64,000 nt of DNA from Nitrosomonadales bacterium (GTDB taxonomy: Bacteria > Pseudomonadota > Gammaproteobacteria > Burkholderiales > SG8-39): assembly GCA_005240145.1 (NCBI GenBank), contig SBAS01000019.1:1-64000 (forward strand), read 5' to 3'. The stretch's first letter is position 1. Each line of letters begins with the position of its first letter. Shown here piece after piece: positions 1 through 8,892 of this stretch. The notes under the pieces were generated by a model, which made no database searches, had not been told where the DNA came from, and was given only the letters and a program-made list of their open reading frames with translations. Made by a program: the position numbers and the translations under genes.

Positions 1-77
1 AGTATTTCGGCCGCGTCAGCGCCGCCGGCCATGGCCGCTGGGACAACACCGCGATCATGTCCCTGCTGAAGAACTAG
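1..77 (+). CDS. C-terminal fragment of an unidentified protein, possibly a beta-hydroxyacid dehydrogenase
   Basis: The window opens inside a plus-strand reading frame whose first full codon is at position 3 and which ends at a TAG at 75-77. The last 24 residues contain AAGHGRWDNTAIMSLLKN. The glycine-histidine-glycine turn followed by an acidic or aromatic residue and a terminal hydrophobic helix resembles the C-terminus of the 3-hydroxyisobutyrate dehydrogenase family. That match is from memory and weak. The stop codon overlaps the stop of the convergent MFS gene: both use the palindrome CTAG at 74-77. No other domain is visible. Confidence 0.4.
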   Translation, partial: YFGRVSAAGHGRWDNTAIMSLLKN

Positions 78-1279
78 CGCAGGCGCTGCAACTTCCAGGA
101 CGCCAGCGGGCCGAGTAATCCGCCCAGACCCAGCGTCATCCACGCCATTCCCCAGGCGTGGGGTTGCCCCGCGAAAAGATCGAGCGTCCAACCGAATACC
201 ACCGGGCTGACGACGCCGACGCCGAAGCCGATCACCGAGCGCACCGCGTAGGCAACGCCGAGGTAGTGCGGCGGCACCGATTCGGCGAGCACCGTGGAAT
301 GGGTGGAGGAATCCGCGATGCCGGCGAAGTTGTAGAGGCAGGCCAGCGCCACCAGCAGGACGATCGGCAGCGCCATCAGCCAGCCGATGGTGAACGAGAG
401 GAAAAGGCTCACCGAGGACCACAACAGGATGGTCTGCGTGCGCCCCCAGCGATCGGCCATCGTGCCGCCCACGATGCTGCCGGCGATATTTGCAGCATAA
501 GTAAGCGCCGTAAGCAGAAGCGCATATTCAATCGAACTTCCACTCAGCAGAAGCGCGGCGGTCATGAATGCCGGCAGCCAGGCCCACATGCCGAGCAGTT
601 CCCAGTTGTGGAAGCTGTAACCCCAGATGGACAGCATGCCGCGCCGGTTGCGCCAGACTGCGGGCAGCGCCGCGAGCGCCGACTCGCCTGCCGGACGCGG
701 ATGAATACTGTTCGGCGTTTGTCGCAAAGTCACGACCGACAGCACCCAGGCGATGATCGGTAGCGCGGCCACCACGCCCAGCGCACCGCGCCAGCCGGTG
801 AACGTGAGGGCGAGGCCCGCGACCGCGAGGCAAACCGCGTAGCCGGCGCTCGAACCGGCGATGAGAAAGCCCATCGCGCGGCCGCGGCGCGCCTGCGTGA
901 CGTGCTCGTTGATGAGCGCCAGCACCGGGGTATAGGTGCCGCCGCCGCACAGACCCGTAAGCAGGTGCAGCCAGTACGCCGACCAGAAGCCGTCGGCGAA
1001 GAATACGAACAGCAGGGGACTCGCGCAGGCCGCGATGCCGGTGAGCACATAGGTGCGCTTGGCGCCGAAATGGTCGGCGAGGAAGCCGACGATGAAAAGC
1101 GAGGTCAGGTAACCAAGGTGAAAGGCCGACTGGATGAGCCCGGCTTCCTTGCCCGACAGAGCCCATGCGGCCTGGGTCAGCGGCAGCACCGCCGAATACG
1201 CGACGAACCAGGTGGCGCCCAGCACTCGGCTCAGGCACAGCGCCGCCAGCCATGCGGTCGAGCCTGGAAGAAACCTCAC
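74..1279 (-). CDS. MFS transporter
   Basis: A 401-residue integral membrane protein of the major facilitator superfamily. It has about twelve hydrophobic segments in two halves, and a loop 2-3 signature around residues 65-75 (GFLADHFGAKRT) that recurs in weaker form after the sixth segment (GTMADRWGRTQ). The start is GTG at 1279, which overlaps the TGA of the upstream radical SAM gene (GTGA), so the two are probably translationally coupled. The substrate cannot be read from the sequence. Its place at the end of the AmmeMemoRadiSam series may be functional, or it may simply be the last gene of the operon. Confidence 0.9.
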   Translation of the reverse strand: MRFLPGSTAWLAALCLSRVLGATWFVAYSAVLPLTQAAWALSGKEAGLIQSAFHLGYLTSLFIVGFLADHFGAKRTYVLTGIAACASPLLFVFFADGFWSAYWLHLLTGLCGGGTYTPVLALINEHVTQARRGRAMGFLIAGSSAGYAVCLAVAGLALTFTGWRGALGVVAALPIIAWVLSVVTLRQTPNSIHPRPAGESALAALPAVWRNRRGMLSIWGYSFHNWELLGMWAWLPAFMTAALLLSGSSIEYALLLTALTYAANIAGSIVGGTMADRWGRTQTILLWSSVSLFLSFTIGWLMALPIVLLVALACLYNFAGIADSSTHSTVLAESVPPHYLGVAYAVRSVIGFGVGVVSPVVFGWTLDLFAGQPHAWGMAWMTLGLGGLLGPLASWKLQRLR

Positions 1280-2379
1280 GCCGCCGCGCCGGGGCGGGCC
1301 GCAATACGCACCGGGATGCGCCTGGAACCGAAGGGTTTGCCGAACTTCTGGTATCGCCCCGCGAGCCGTGTGCCGCAATGGCTGCAGGCGCCCTCGGCGC
1401 TCAGGCGGTAGCTGCGGATCTCGTACCAGTCGCGCACGATCTGCACGTGTTCGCACTCGGGACAGCTGGTCGAGCCGCCTTCCTCGTCGTGCACGTTGCC
1501 GGTATAGACATAGTGCAGGCCGGCGAGGCGGGCGATTTCCCGCGCGCGCGTAAGCGTCGCGGGCGGCGTCGCGGCGATGTCGGTCATTTTCCAGTCCGGA
1601 TGGAAGGCGGTGAAGTGCAGCGGCACGTCCGGGCCCAGGTGCTGCACGATCCATTTGCATTCGGCGCGCAGCTCCGCGTCTGAATCGTTCCTGCCGGGAA
1701 TGAGGAGCGTGGTGATCTCGACCCAGACCCCTGTTTCCTTCACCAGGTACTCGAGCGTATCGAGCACCGGCTGCAGCCGGCCGCCGCAGATCTTGTAATA
1801 AAACTCGTCGGTGAAGCCCTTCAGGTCGACGTTGGCGGCGTCCATCCTGGCGTAGAACTCGCGCCGCGGCTCTGCGTGCATGTAGCCCGCGGTGACCGCC
1901 ACCGCCTGCACGCCGCGGTCGTGGCAGGCATCGGCGATGTCCATCGCGTATTCGGCGAAGATCACCGGGTCGTTGTAGGTGAAGGCGACCGATTTGCAGC
2001 CCAGCTTGACCGCGGCGGCGGCGATCGTCTGCGGGGTCGCCGCGTCCATGAGGCGGTCCATTTCCTTCGACTTGGAAATGTCCCAGTTCTGGCAGAACTT
2101 GCAGGCGAGGTTGCAGCCCGCGGTGCCGAAGGAAAGGATGCTGGTGCCGGGGTAGAACTGGTTGAGCGGCTTTTTCTCCACCGGGTCGATGCAGAAACCC
2201 GAGGAGCGGCCATAGGTGCTGAGCAGCATGCGGCCGCCTTCCATCTTGCGCACGAAGCACATGCCGCGCTGGCCTTCATGCAGCTTGCAGTCGCGCGGGC
2301 AGAGGTCGCACTGGATGCGGCCGTCGGGCAGCGGGTGCCACCAGCGTCCCGGAAAACCGCTCTCCGGGACCGCGCTCAA
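1276..2379 (-). CDS. amrS: AmmeMemoRadiSam-type radical SAM enzyme (AmrS)
   Basis: A 367-residue radical SAM protein with the cluster motif CNLACKFC (Cys89, Cys93, Cys96). It is flanked by a cysteine-rich N-terminus (CDLCPRDC near residue 24) and two CxxC pairs near the C-terminus (CPEC and CSHC) that could bind zinc or another cluster. This architecture, next to an AMMECR1/MEMO gene, matches the AmmeMemoRadiSam radical SAM family; its reaction is not known to me. The start is TTG at 2379, overlapping the TGA of the AmrB-AmrA gene (TTGA); no in-frame ATG gives the full N-terminal cysteine set. The stop overlaps the MFS start. Confidence 0.9.
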   Translation of the reverse strand: MSAVPESGFPGRWWHPLPDGRIQCDLCPRDCKLHEGQRGMCFVRKMEGGRMLLSTYGRSSGFCIDPVEKKPLNQFYPGTSILSFGTAGCNLACKFCQNWDISKSKEMDRLMDAATPQTIAAAAVKLGCKSVAFTYNDPVIFAEYAMDIADACHDRGVQAVAVTAGYMHAEPRREFYARMDAANVDLKGFTDEFYYKICGGRLQPVLDTLEYLVKETGVWVEITTLLIPGRNDSDAELRAECKWIVQHLGPDVPLHFTAFHPDWKMTDIAATPPATLTRAREIARLAGLHYVYTGNVHDEEGGSTSCPECEHVQIVRDWYEIRSYRLSAEGACSHCGTRLAGRYQKFGKPFGSRRIPVRIAARPGAAA

Positions 2380-3740
2380 GTGAATTTCCTCACCCGGTAG
2401 CGCCAGACCTTGCAGCGCGCCAGGCGCGTCTCGGGCGGCAATCCCGCCTTCTTCTTCAGTTCATCCAGGAACTGGCGCTTGTCGGAGAGCACCTCCCACA
2501 CCTGCGGCAGGTAGGTGGCGCGCTTGCCTTCGGCTTCGAGGATCAGGCCGTCCTCACCGACGCCGATCTGCGCCAGCAGCTCGCCCTCGTCGGCGAACAG
2601 GATCGGCTTCGGCGCGGAGAGCAGCGACACCTCGAGGCGGCACAGCGGCCATTCGTCGCGCTTCAGCTTCGGAAAACGCGGATCCTGGAAGGCCGCCGCG
2701 CGCGCGTTCGTGGCCACGTCCTCGCCGAGCGGCCGGGTCGCCGCCAGGCTGCCGATGCAGCCGCGCAGTTCGCCGTTCTTGGTCAGGGTGACGAAGCTCG
2801 CCCCTGGTTGCAGCAGCCAGGGCTGGTGGTTGCGCCTCGCCGGCACCGAGGAGAGGGCGAGCGCGTTCGCGATCGAGCCCTTGGCGATGCCGATCAATGT
2901 ACGGCCGGCATCTTCTGCCGCGATGCTGTCGCCCTCGTAGAGCGCGAACGAGGCGTAACCGACGACGCGATCCTTGCCGCCCGCGGTATCGCCCGAATTG
3001 CAGGCGGCAAGCAGCCGGATCGAGAGCTTCCTGCGCTGCGCCACCTGCAGCAGGCCGTTCAGCGCCGTCGCGCCGCAGGCCTCCTCGTAGTTGATATTGC
3101 CCGCGAAGGCCGCGATGCGCTCGAGCGTCGCGCCGTCCCTGCGCCTTGCCTCGGCGTAGCTGTGATAGTGCGACAGGTCCGTGCTGATGACGATCAGCGT
3201 CTCGGGTCCGCCCCAGAGCCGCTCGAGAACCTCCACCACTTCCTCGGTGAGCGCCGCGCCGGCGGTGAGCGGGATGAGCGAGAACTCGCCCAGCATTTTC
3301 TGCAGGAACGGCAGCTGCACTTCGAGCGAATGCTCCTGGGCATGCGCCGCTGCGCTGCGCACCACCTGTTTCAGGTCCGCCAGCAACGCGATGCCGGCCT
3401 TGTCCAGCGGCATACGGCCAAGCGGCGTCTCGAACGCGTCGCACTCTGGCAAGGCGAGGCCCCTGCCCGCGACGTAATGCGCCGGCCCGAAAAGCACCAC
3501 GCGCTTGACGGTGCCCCGCGCGGCGGCAAGCTCGTCGTAGCCATGCGCCGCGACCGCGCCCGAATACAGGTAGCCGGCGTGCGGGACGATCAGCACCTTG
3601 GGAAAGCCGAACCTCGGCTCCAGGCTGCCGACGCCGTCGAGCAGCTCCCCGATCTCAGCCGTGAGTTGCGCGGCGCTGCGCGGGTAGAACGCGCCGGCCA
3701 CGGCGGCGGGACGGATGTTCGCAGCCGGATTCACAGCCAC
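2376..3740 (-). CDS. AmrB-AmrA fusion (MEMO1-like domain plus AMMECR1 domain)
   Basis: A 454-residue two-domain protein. Residues 1-270 match the MEMO1-like family related to extradiol dioxygenases. They include HAGYLYSG (His54), GPAHYV (His88), EHSLEVQLPF (His137) and Cys247, which correspond to the proposed metal-site residues of MEMO proteins. Residues 278-454 are an AMMECR1 domain with the hallmark LRGCIGSL near 325-332. In many genomes these are separate genes. The role is undefined, but fusion to AMMECR1 and coupling to a radical SAM enzyme suggest one joint reaction. The start is GTG at 3740, overlapping pncC by 10 nt; another GTG lies two codons downstream. Confidence 0.9.
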   Translation of the reverse strand: MAVNPAANIRPAAVAGAFYPRSAAQLTAEIGELLDGVGSLEPRFGFPKVLIVPHAGYLYSGAVAAHGYDELAAARGTVKRVVLFGPAHYVAGRGLALPECDAFETPLGRMPLDKAGIALLADLKQVVRSAAAHAQEHSLEVQLPFLQKMLGEFSLIPLTAGAALTEEVVEVLERLWGGPETLIVISTDLSHYHSYAEARRRDGATLERIAAFAGNINYEEACGATALNGLLQVAQRRKLSIRLLAACNSGDTAGGKDRVVGYASFALYEGDSIAAEDAGRTLIGIAKGSIANALALSSVPARRNHQPWLLQPGASFVTLTKNGELRGCIGSLAATRPLGEDVATNARAAAFQDPRFPKLKRDEWPLCRLEVSLLSAPKPILFADEGELLAQIGVGEDGLILEAEGKRATYLPQVWEVLSDKRQFLDELKKKAGLPPETRLARCKVWRYRVRKFT

Positions 3741-4201
3741 TTCAGCACTCCTTGCAAGGCGTGCATCACGGATTGGCGGCGCACGCTGGTACGACCGCCC
3801 CTGAAGAGCTTCGTGTCACTGCGGATCCTGCGCCCCTGCGCCCAGCCAAAGCACACCATGCCGACCGGCTTGCCCGGCGAACCGCCGCCGGGGCCGGCGA
3901 CCCCTGTGACGGCAAGCGCGATGCTGCCGCGGCCGTTTTTGAGGGCGCCGCGCGCCATCTCGCGCGCGGCCTGCTCGCTGACCGCGCCGTGGCGCGCCAG
4001 CGTCGCCTTGCGCACGCCCAGCTCCTCGCGCTTGGCCGCATTCGAGTAGGTGACATAGCCGCGCTCGAACCAGTCCGAGGAGCCCGGCACCGAGGTCACT
4101 GCCTGCGCCACCCAGCCGCCGGTGCAGGACTCCGCCGTGACGAGCATCGAGCCGGACGCCTTGAGCTTTTTTCCCACCCGCCTTGAAATTCTTCCAATCA
4201 A
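3731..4201 (-). CDS. pncC: CinA-family nicotinamide-nucleotide amidohydrolase
   Basis: A 156-residue stand-alone CinA C-terminal domain. The family deamidates nicotinamide mononucleotide to nicotinate mononucleotide, recycling NAD breakdown products. The conserved TAESCTGG catalytic segment lies near residue 22, with GVAGPGGGSPGKPVG further on, and the length fits the single-domain PncC form (about 160). The start is TTG at 4201, forming a TTGA overlap with pgpA. The only in-frame ATG lies just before TAESCTGG and would remove the first helix, so TTG is preferred. Confidence 0.9.
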   Translation of the reverse strand: MIGRISRRVGKKLKASGSMLVTAESCTGGWVAQAVTSVPGSSDWFERGYVTYSNAAKREELGVRKATLARHGAVSEQAAREMARGALKNGRGSIALAVTGVAGPGGGSPGKPVGMVCFGWAQGRRIRSDTKLFRGGRTSVRRQSVMHALQGVLKWL

Positions 4202-4686
4202 AAGAAAAGCCTCTTGCAAAGCGCCAATACCAGGAGCGTATACCCGGCGGCGAGCAGATCGTCGAACATCACGCCGAAGCCGCCCTTGAAGCGCATCTCC
4301 AGCTGCCGGATCGGCGGCGGCTTGACGACGTCGAAGGCGCGAAAGAGGAGAAACGCCGCCCCCTGCCACCAGGGCTCCTGCGGCACGACGGCGAGGATGA
4401 GGAGGAAGGCGACCACTTCATCCCAGCACATCGCGCCGTGGTCGGAGACGCCGAGGTGGCGCCCGGTCAGGTCGCAGGCCCAGATCCCGATAACGAACAG
4501 CAGGGCGAGAAATCCCAGCAGCACCAGCGGTTCATAGCCGCCGCCGATCGCCCACCACAGCGGAAACGCGACCAGGGTGCCGGCGGTGCCGGGCGCCCAG
4601 GGGAATAGCCCGGCGCCAAAGCCCAGCGCGATGAAATGCGCCGGGTGGCTGAACGTGAACTGCGCCGTGGGCCGCGCGAGGATCAC
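4198..4686 (-). CDS. pgpA: phosphatidylglycerophosphatase A
   Basis: A 162-residue membrane phosphatase that removes the terminal phosphate of phosphatidylglycerophosphate to give phosphatidylglycerol. Family features include GLFPWAPGTAGTL near the N-terminus, the acidic segment around DEVVAF, RAFDVVKPPPI and the C-terminal DDLLAAGY. There are three to four hydrophobic segments. The GTG start at 4686 overlaps the thiL stop (GTGA). The pair nusB-thiL-pgpA is a widely conserved proteobacterial arrangement, which supports the call. Confidence 0.95.
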   Translation of the reverse strand: MILARPTAQFTFSHPAHFIALGFGAGLFPWAPGTAGTLVAFPLWWAIGGGYEPLVLLGFLALLFVIGIWACDLTGRHLGVSDHGAMCWDEVVAFLLILAVVPQEPWWQGAAFLLFRAFDVVKPPPIRQLEMRFKGGFGVMFDDLLAAGYTLLVLALCKRLFF

Positions 4687-5669
4687 GGCGCGAAATGGTC
4701 GAAGCCGCGGCCGATGTGCAGCGCCTTGCCCTGTGCGTCGAGCACCTGCAGTTTTGCTTGCGCGCTCTGAATGGCGCCGACGCGGGACAGCGGCAAGTTC
4801 AGCTCGGCGGCGAGCGCCGCGAGTTCGCCGCGGTTCGCCTGCGGCGAAGTGAACACGAGCTCGTAGTCGTCGCCGCCGCACAGCACCAGCCGGGCCTGCA
4901 GATCGGCATCTGCGATTTTCCCTACCTCGGCAGGCCTGGGGAGCAACGCGTATTCGACCGTGGCCCCGACGCCGGAACGCTCGAGGATGTGGCCCAGGTC
5001 CTGGGCGAATCCATCCGAGACGTCGATCGCGGCACTTGCCAGCCCTCTCAGGCGCTCGCCCAGCTCAATGCGCGGTTCGGGTTCATCCAGCCGCTTCGCA
5101 TTCGCGGCGTTGCCGGGTTGCTCGAGCGCCAGCGCGGCGCCGCCGAGCGCACCTGAGACCCAGATGTCGTCGCCGGGCCGCGCTCCGGCACGAAAGAGGG
5201 CGAGGCCGCTGGGCACCTCACCCAGGATGGTGATGCAGATCACGATGGGGCCAGGCACGGGGCCTGGCGCGGCCGCTCGCGTGGTGTCCCCGCCGATGAG
5301 TTCGACGCCGAAGCGGTCCGCGAGGGCGAAAAATCCGCCGGCGAAGCCTTTCAGCCAGATTTCGTCTGCCGCGGGCAGCCCCAGCGCGAGCGTCGCCCAG
5401 CGCGGCGCGGCGCCCATCGCCGCCATGTCGGAGAGGTTCACCGCGAGCGCCTTGTGCCCGAGCTTGCGCGCATCCGCGCCGGCGCGAAAGTGCCTGCCTT
5501 CCAGCAGCAGGTCGGTGGATACGGCAAGTTCCATCCCGGCGCTGGGCCGCAGCAGCGCGGCGTCGTCGCCGATGCCAAGCGCGACGCGGCGCGCGCGCCG
5601 GTCGCCGGGCCGCACTTCGCGCGGCGCGCGCTCGAAGTACTTCCGGATCAGTTCAAACTCGGAGAGCAA
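4683..5669 (-). CDS. thiL: thiamine-monophosphate kinase
   Basis: A 328-residue kinase that phosphorylates thiamine monophosphate to the diphosphate cofactor. It shows the N-terminal SEFELIRKYF, GIGDDAALL, STDLLLEGRHF, the NLSDMAAMGA glycine/aspartate ATP-binding segment, GGDTTR and the late CGGDDYELVF. The length matches the family (about 325). The start is TTG at 5669, one base from the nusB stop at 5671-5673; translation from there begins exactly at the conserved N-terminal motif, and no ATG or GTG is available nearby. Confidence 0.95.
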   Translation of the reverse strand: MLSEFELIRKYFERAPREVRPGDRRARRVALGIGDDAALLRPSAGMELAVSTDLLLEGRHFRAGADARKLGHKALAVNLSDMAAMGAAPRWATLALGLPAADEIWLKGFAGGFFALADRFGVELIGGDTTRAAAPGPVPGPIVICITILGEVPSGLALFRAGARPGDDIWVSGALGGAALALEQPGNAANAKRLDEPEPRIELGERLRGLASAAIDVSDGFAQDLGHILERSGVGATVEYALLPRPAEVGKIADADLQARLVLCGGDDYELVFTSPQANRGELAALAAELNLPLSRVGAIQSAQAKLQVLDAQGKALHIGRGFDHFAP

Positions 5670-5670
5670 A

Positions 5671-6129
5671 TCAGACCGCCTGCCGGACCCGCGCGAATTC
5701 CTCGGCGCGCAGTTCGAGCGCCAGCTTTTCCAGCACGCCGTTGACGAATTTGTGCCCGTCGGTGCCGCCGTAGCTCCGGCCAAGGTCGATCGCCTCGTTC
5801 AGCACCACGCGAAACGGCGTTTCCGGCCGCGCCGAGAGTTCATATGCCGCGATGAGCAGGATCACGCGCTCGATCGGAGAGAGCGAGGCGAGGCTGCGGT
5901 CGAGGTGCGGCTCGATCAACTTTTCCAGCGCGGAACTTTTCTCGACCACCTCCGCGATCAGCTGTTCGGCGCACTTCTGGTCGCAGCGCACCCAGCCCTC
6001 GAGCGTCTTCGCCTGCGCGAGCACGTCGCCGCCGGCGAGCTTCCAGGCGTAGAGCGCCTGCAGCGCGATTTCGCGCGCGCGGCGCCGCGCCGTGGTGCGC
6101 GCACCCGGCCGCGCGTCCTTCAGCGCCAC
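5671..6129 (-). CDS. nusB: transcription antitermination factor NusB
   Basis: A 152-residue all-helical protein that binds boxA RNA with NusE (S10) to support antitermination of rRNA operons. Recognisable segments are [50 protein letters not shown] and [14 protein letters not shown], in the family order. The GTG start at 6129 overlaps the end of ribH by 10 nt, the usual ribH-nusB junction in proteobacteria. The N-terminus is Arg/Thr rich and could be shorter if an internal start is used. Confidence 0.95.
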   Translation of the reverse strand: MALKDARPGARTTARRRAREIALQALYAWKLAGGDVLAQAKTLEGWVRCDQKCAEQLIAEVVEKSSALEKLIEPHLDRSLASLSPIERVILLIAAYELSARPETPFRVVLNEAIDLGRSYGGTDGHKFVNGVLEKLALELRAEEFARVRQAV

Positions 6130-6545
6130 TTCGCCGCCAGGTCCAGCCGCAAGCGCGCCATTTCCAGCGCCACGCGCACCGCCTCGGCGCCCTTCTCCTT
6201 GCGCGCGAGCGCCTGCGCCTCGTCGTCCGTGGTCAGCACGCCGTTGGCCACGGGCAGTCCGGATTCGAGCGCGACCTCCGTGATGCCGCGCGCCGACTCG
6301 TTCGAAACCACCTCGAAATGGTAGGTGTCGCCGCGGATCACCGCGCCGAGCGCGACCAGGGCGTCGAAGCGCCCCGACTGCGCCAGCCACTGCAGGGCGA
6401 GCGGAATTTCGAGCGCGCCCGCCACGGCGACGAATTCGGCCTGGGCGCCCGCCCGCGCGAGCTCGGCGCGCGCCGATTCGAGCAGCGCGTTGCAGATTTC
6501 TTCATTGAAGCGGGAATGAACGACGCCGATTCGCGGCGGATTCAT
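6120..6545 (-). CDS. ribH: 6,7-dimethyl-8-ribityllumazine synthase
   Basis: A 141-residue lumazine synthase condensing 3,4-dihydroxy-2-butanone 4-phosphate with the ribitylamino-pyrimidine, the penultimate riboflavin step. Visible segments are [54 protein letters not shown] (including the catalytic His of the THHFE-type loop) and [16 protein letters not shown]. It starts at ATG 6545, overlapping the ribBX stop (ATGA). Direct coupling to the 3,4-DHBP synthase gene fits shared stoichiometry. Confidence 0.97.
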   Translation of the reverse strand: MNPPRIGVVHSRFNEEICNALLESARAELARAGAQAEFVAVAGALEIPLALQWLAQSGRFDALVALGAVIRGDTYHFEVVSNESARGITEVALESGLPVANGVLTTDDEAQALARKEKGAEAVRVALEMARLRLDLAAKWR

Positions 6546-7666
6546 TTCCGTTCTCGTTCGACGTATCCCGTGACCTCGAGGCCGAAACCGGCCATGCTCG
6601 GCATCTTGCGCGGCGTGGCGAGCAGGCGCATCCTGCCCACGCCGAGGTCGCGCAGGATCTGCGCGCCGATGCCGTAGTTGCGCAAGTCCATGCTGCGGCC
6701 CGCGCGCGCGGGCCGCTGGCCGGACAACTGCGCGGCAAGCTGCGTCTGCAGCGCTTCGCCCGACTGGCTGCAGTTCATGAGCACCATCACGCCGCTGCCG
6801 GCGGCGTGGATCGCCTCGAGCGCATCGCCCACGCCCCAGGAATGCGTGCCCGAACCCGCATCGAGCAGGTCGAGCACCGACAGCGGCTCGTGCACGCGCA
6901 CCAGCGTCTCGTCCCGTGCCGCTATTTTCCCCAGCACCAGCGCGAGGTGGATCGAGCCGAGCGCGGAATCCCGGTACGAGACGAGACGGAACGATCCCCA
7001 CGGCGTGTCGATGTCGCGCTCCGCAGCGCGCTCGACCACGGACTCGTTGCGGCTGCGGTGTTCGATCAGGTCGGCGATGGTGCCGATCTTGAGCTTGTGC
7101 GCGGCGGCGAATTCCATCAGGTCGGGCAGGCGCGCCATGCTGCCGTCGGCGCGCATGATCTCGCACAGCACCGCGGCGGGCGTGAGACCCGCCAGGCGCG
7201 CGAGGTCGCAGCAGGCTTCGGTGTGCCCGGCGCGCACCAGCACGCCGCCGTCCTGCGCGATGAGCGGAAAAACGTGCCCGGGCTGGACGATGTCGCGAGC
7301 GACGGCGCCCGGCGAGGCCGCAACGCGGATCGTGAGCGCGCGGTCGTGAGCCGAGATGCCGGTGGCGATGCCCTCTGCGGCTTCGATGGAGTTGGTGAAA
7401 TTGGTGCCGTGGCGCGAGCGGTTATCGCTCACCATCGGCTTCAGGCCCAGGCGCTCGGCGTGCGCGCGCGCGAGCGGCATGCAAATCAGGCCGCGGCCGT
7501 GGGTGGCGAGGAAATTGACCTTCTCCGCCGTGACGAAATCAGCGGCGAAAACGAGGTCGCCCTCGTTCTCGCGGTCCTCGTCGTCGACCAGCACGACGAT
7601 ATTGCCGGCGCGCAGCTCGGCAATGATCTCGGCGGTCGGGCTGATGGCGGTTGTTTCGCGGCGCAT
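6542..7666 (-). CDS. ribB: 3,4-dihydroxy-2-butanone-4-phosphate synthase with degenerate GTP cyclohydrolase II-like domain (RibBX type)
   Basis: A 374-residue protein. Residues 1-200 are an intact RibB domain ([52 protein letters not shown]), making the four-carbon precursor of riboflavin. Residues 205-374 align with GTP cyclohydrolase II but lack its zinc-binding cysteines: the region that should carry them reads [25 protein letters not shown] and NYGIGAQIL from the C-terminal part are kept. The second half is therefore probably not a cyclohydrolase, and a separate RibA would be expected elsewhere. No FMN riboswitch fits in the 46 nt upstream. Confidence 0.93.
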   Translation of the reverse strand: MRRETTAISPTAEIIAELRAGNIVVLVDDEDRENEGDLVFAADFVTAEKVNFLATHGRGLICMPLARAHAERLGLKPMVSDNRSRHGTNFTNSIEAAEGIATGISAHDRALTIRVAASPGAVARDIVQPGHVFPLIAQDGGVLVRAGHTEACCDLARLAGLTPAAVLCEIMRADGSMARLPDLMEFAAAHKLKIGTIADLIEHRSRNESVVERAAERDIDTPWGSFRLVSYRDSALGSIHLALVLGKIAARDETLVRVHEPLSVLDLLDAGSGTHSWGVGDALEAIHAAGSGVMVLMNCSQSGEALQTQLAAQLSGQRPARAGRSMDLRNYGIGAQILRDLGVGRMRLLATPRKMPSMAGFGLEVTGYVERERK

Positions 7667-7712
7667 GGTCTAGACCTCACACCCGGCGATTATATGCCCG
7701 CAGCGGAACAAT

Positions 7713-8114
7713 TTACTCCTTCGCCGAAACCTCGGCTGCTTCGGCGGTGTCGCCGAATTTCTCCCCGATTTTCTCCCTTATGCGCGCGCTCTTGCCCGAG
7801 CGCTGGCGCAGGTAGTACAGCTTGGAGCGGCGCACTTCGCCTTTCCGCTTCACCTCGATGCCGGCGATCAGCGGCGAGTAGGTCTGGAAGGTGCGCTCGA
7901 CGCCCTCGCCTGAGGAAATCTTGCGCACGATGAAAGCCGAGCGCAGGCCGCGGTTGCGCTTGGCGATGACCACGCCTTCGAAGGACTGCTCGCGTTTCTT
8001 GTCGCCCTCGACCACGTTGACGCGCACGGCGACGGTGTCGCCCGGCGAGAACTCGGGGACGTTCTTCTTCATGCGCTGCATCTCTTCCTGCTCGAGCTTC
8101 TGGATCAGGTTCAT
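7713..8114 (-). CDS. rplS: 50S ribosomal protein L19
   Basis: A 133-residue protein of the large subunit that contacts the subunit interface. It shows [51 protein letters not shown] and [19 protein letters not shown], with a short acidic tail ([10 protein letters not shown]) beyond the usual 115-125 residues. ATG at 8114 overlaps the trmD stop (ATGA). It is the last gene of the conserved rpsP-rimM-trmD-rplS operon; ribBX follows after 46 nt and may be read through. Confidence 0.98.
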   Translation of the reverse strand: MNLIQKLEQEEMQRMKKNVPEFSPGDTVAVRVNVVEGDKKREQSFEGVVIAKRNRGLRSAFIVRKISSGEGVERTFQTYSPLIAGIEVKRKGEVRRSKLYYLRQRSGKSARIREKIGEKFGDTAEAAEVSAKE

Positions 8115-8881
8115 TTTCCGCTTTCTCCACGTTGCCGCTGGAAATCTTCCAGCAACTTGCGTTCGTCGTCGTTCAGCTTCCTCGCCGCGAGGAGGTCGGG
8201 CCTGCGCAGCCAGGTCCTGCCCAGCGCCTGCTGCAACCGCCAGCGCCGGATGTTCTCGTGGTGCCCGGATAGCAGCGTGCTCGGAACCTGCGCCGGCACC
8301 TTGCCGCCCGCTCCGTCCTGCGGCCACACCTCGGGCCGCGTGTACTGCGGGCAATCGAGCAGTCCATCGACAAAGGACTCTTCGAGCGCCGACTGCTCGC
8401 CGCCAAGCGCGCCGGGAATCTGGCGCACCACTGCGTCGATCACCGCCATCGCGGCCAGTTCGCCGCCCGAGAGCACGTAATCACCGATCGAGAGCTCTTC
8501 ATCCACCCGCCGCCCGATCAGGCGCTCGTCCACGCCCTCGTACCGCCCGCACAAAAAAGTCATTGCGGTCGTGCCCGCGAGTTCCATCACCATCGCGTGA
8601 TCGAGCTTCCTGCCCTGCGGCGAGAGGTAAATCACCTTGCCTCCGCCTGCCTGCCTTGCCGCATCGAGCGCCTTGTCCAGCGGCTCGGCCAGCATCACCA
8701 TTCCGGGACCGCCACCGTACGGCCGGTCATCGACCGTGCGGTAGTTGTCGCTGGTGAAATCGCGCGGGTTCCAAAGCCCCAGCGACCAGAGCCCCGCTTC
8801 CAGCGCCCGCCCGCTGATGCCGCTCGCCGTCACTGCGGCGAACATCTCCGGGAAAAGCGTCACTGCATGGAAACGGATCAC
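8111..8881 (-). CDS. trmD: tRNA (guanine-N1-)-methyltransferase TrmD
   Basis: A 256-residue SPOUT-class enzyme that methylates G37 of tRNAs reading CNN codons. Characteristic segments are [59 protein letters not shown] and the C-terminal YTRPEVW, forming the knotted SAM site. GTG at 8881 is chosen: it sits 11 nt after the rimM stop with AGGA just upstream, and it gives the family length (about 255) with the usual N-terminus. Confidence 0.97.
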   Translation of the reverse strand: MIRFHAVTLFPEMFAAVTASGISGRALEAGLWSLGLWNPRDFTSDNYRTVDDRPYGGGPGMVMLAEPLDKALDAARQAGGGKVIYLSPQGRKLDHAMVMELAGTTAMTFLCGRYEGVDERLIGRRVDEELSIGDYVLSGGELAAMAVIDAVVRQIPGALGGEQSALEESFVDGLLDCPQYTRPEVWPQDGAGGKVPAQVPSTLLSGHHENIRRWRLQQALGRTWLRRPDLLAARKLNDDERKLLEDFQRQRGESGK

Positions 8882-8892
8882 CAGTCCTGCCT

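Noticed and set aside
7667-7712. FMN riboswitch upstream of ribB
   Set aside because: Only 46 nt separate rplS and ribB, too short for an FMN aptamer, and no aptamer core motif is visible.
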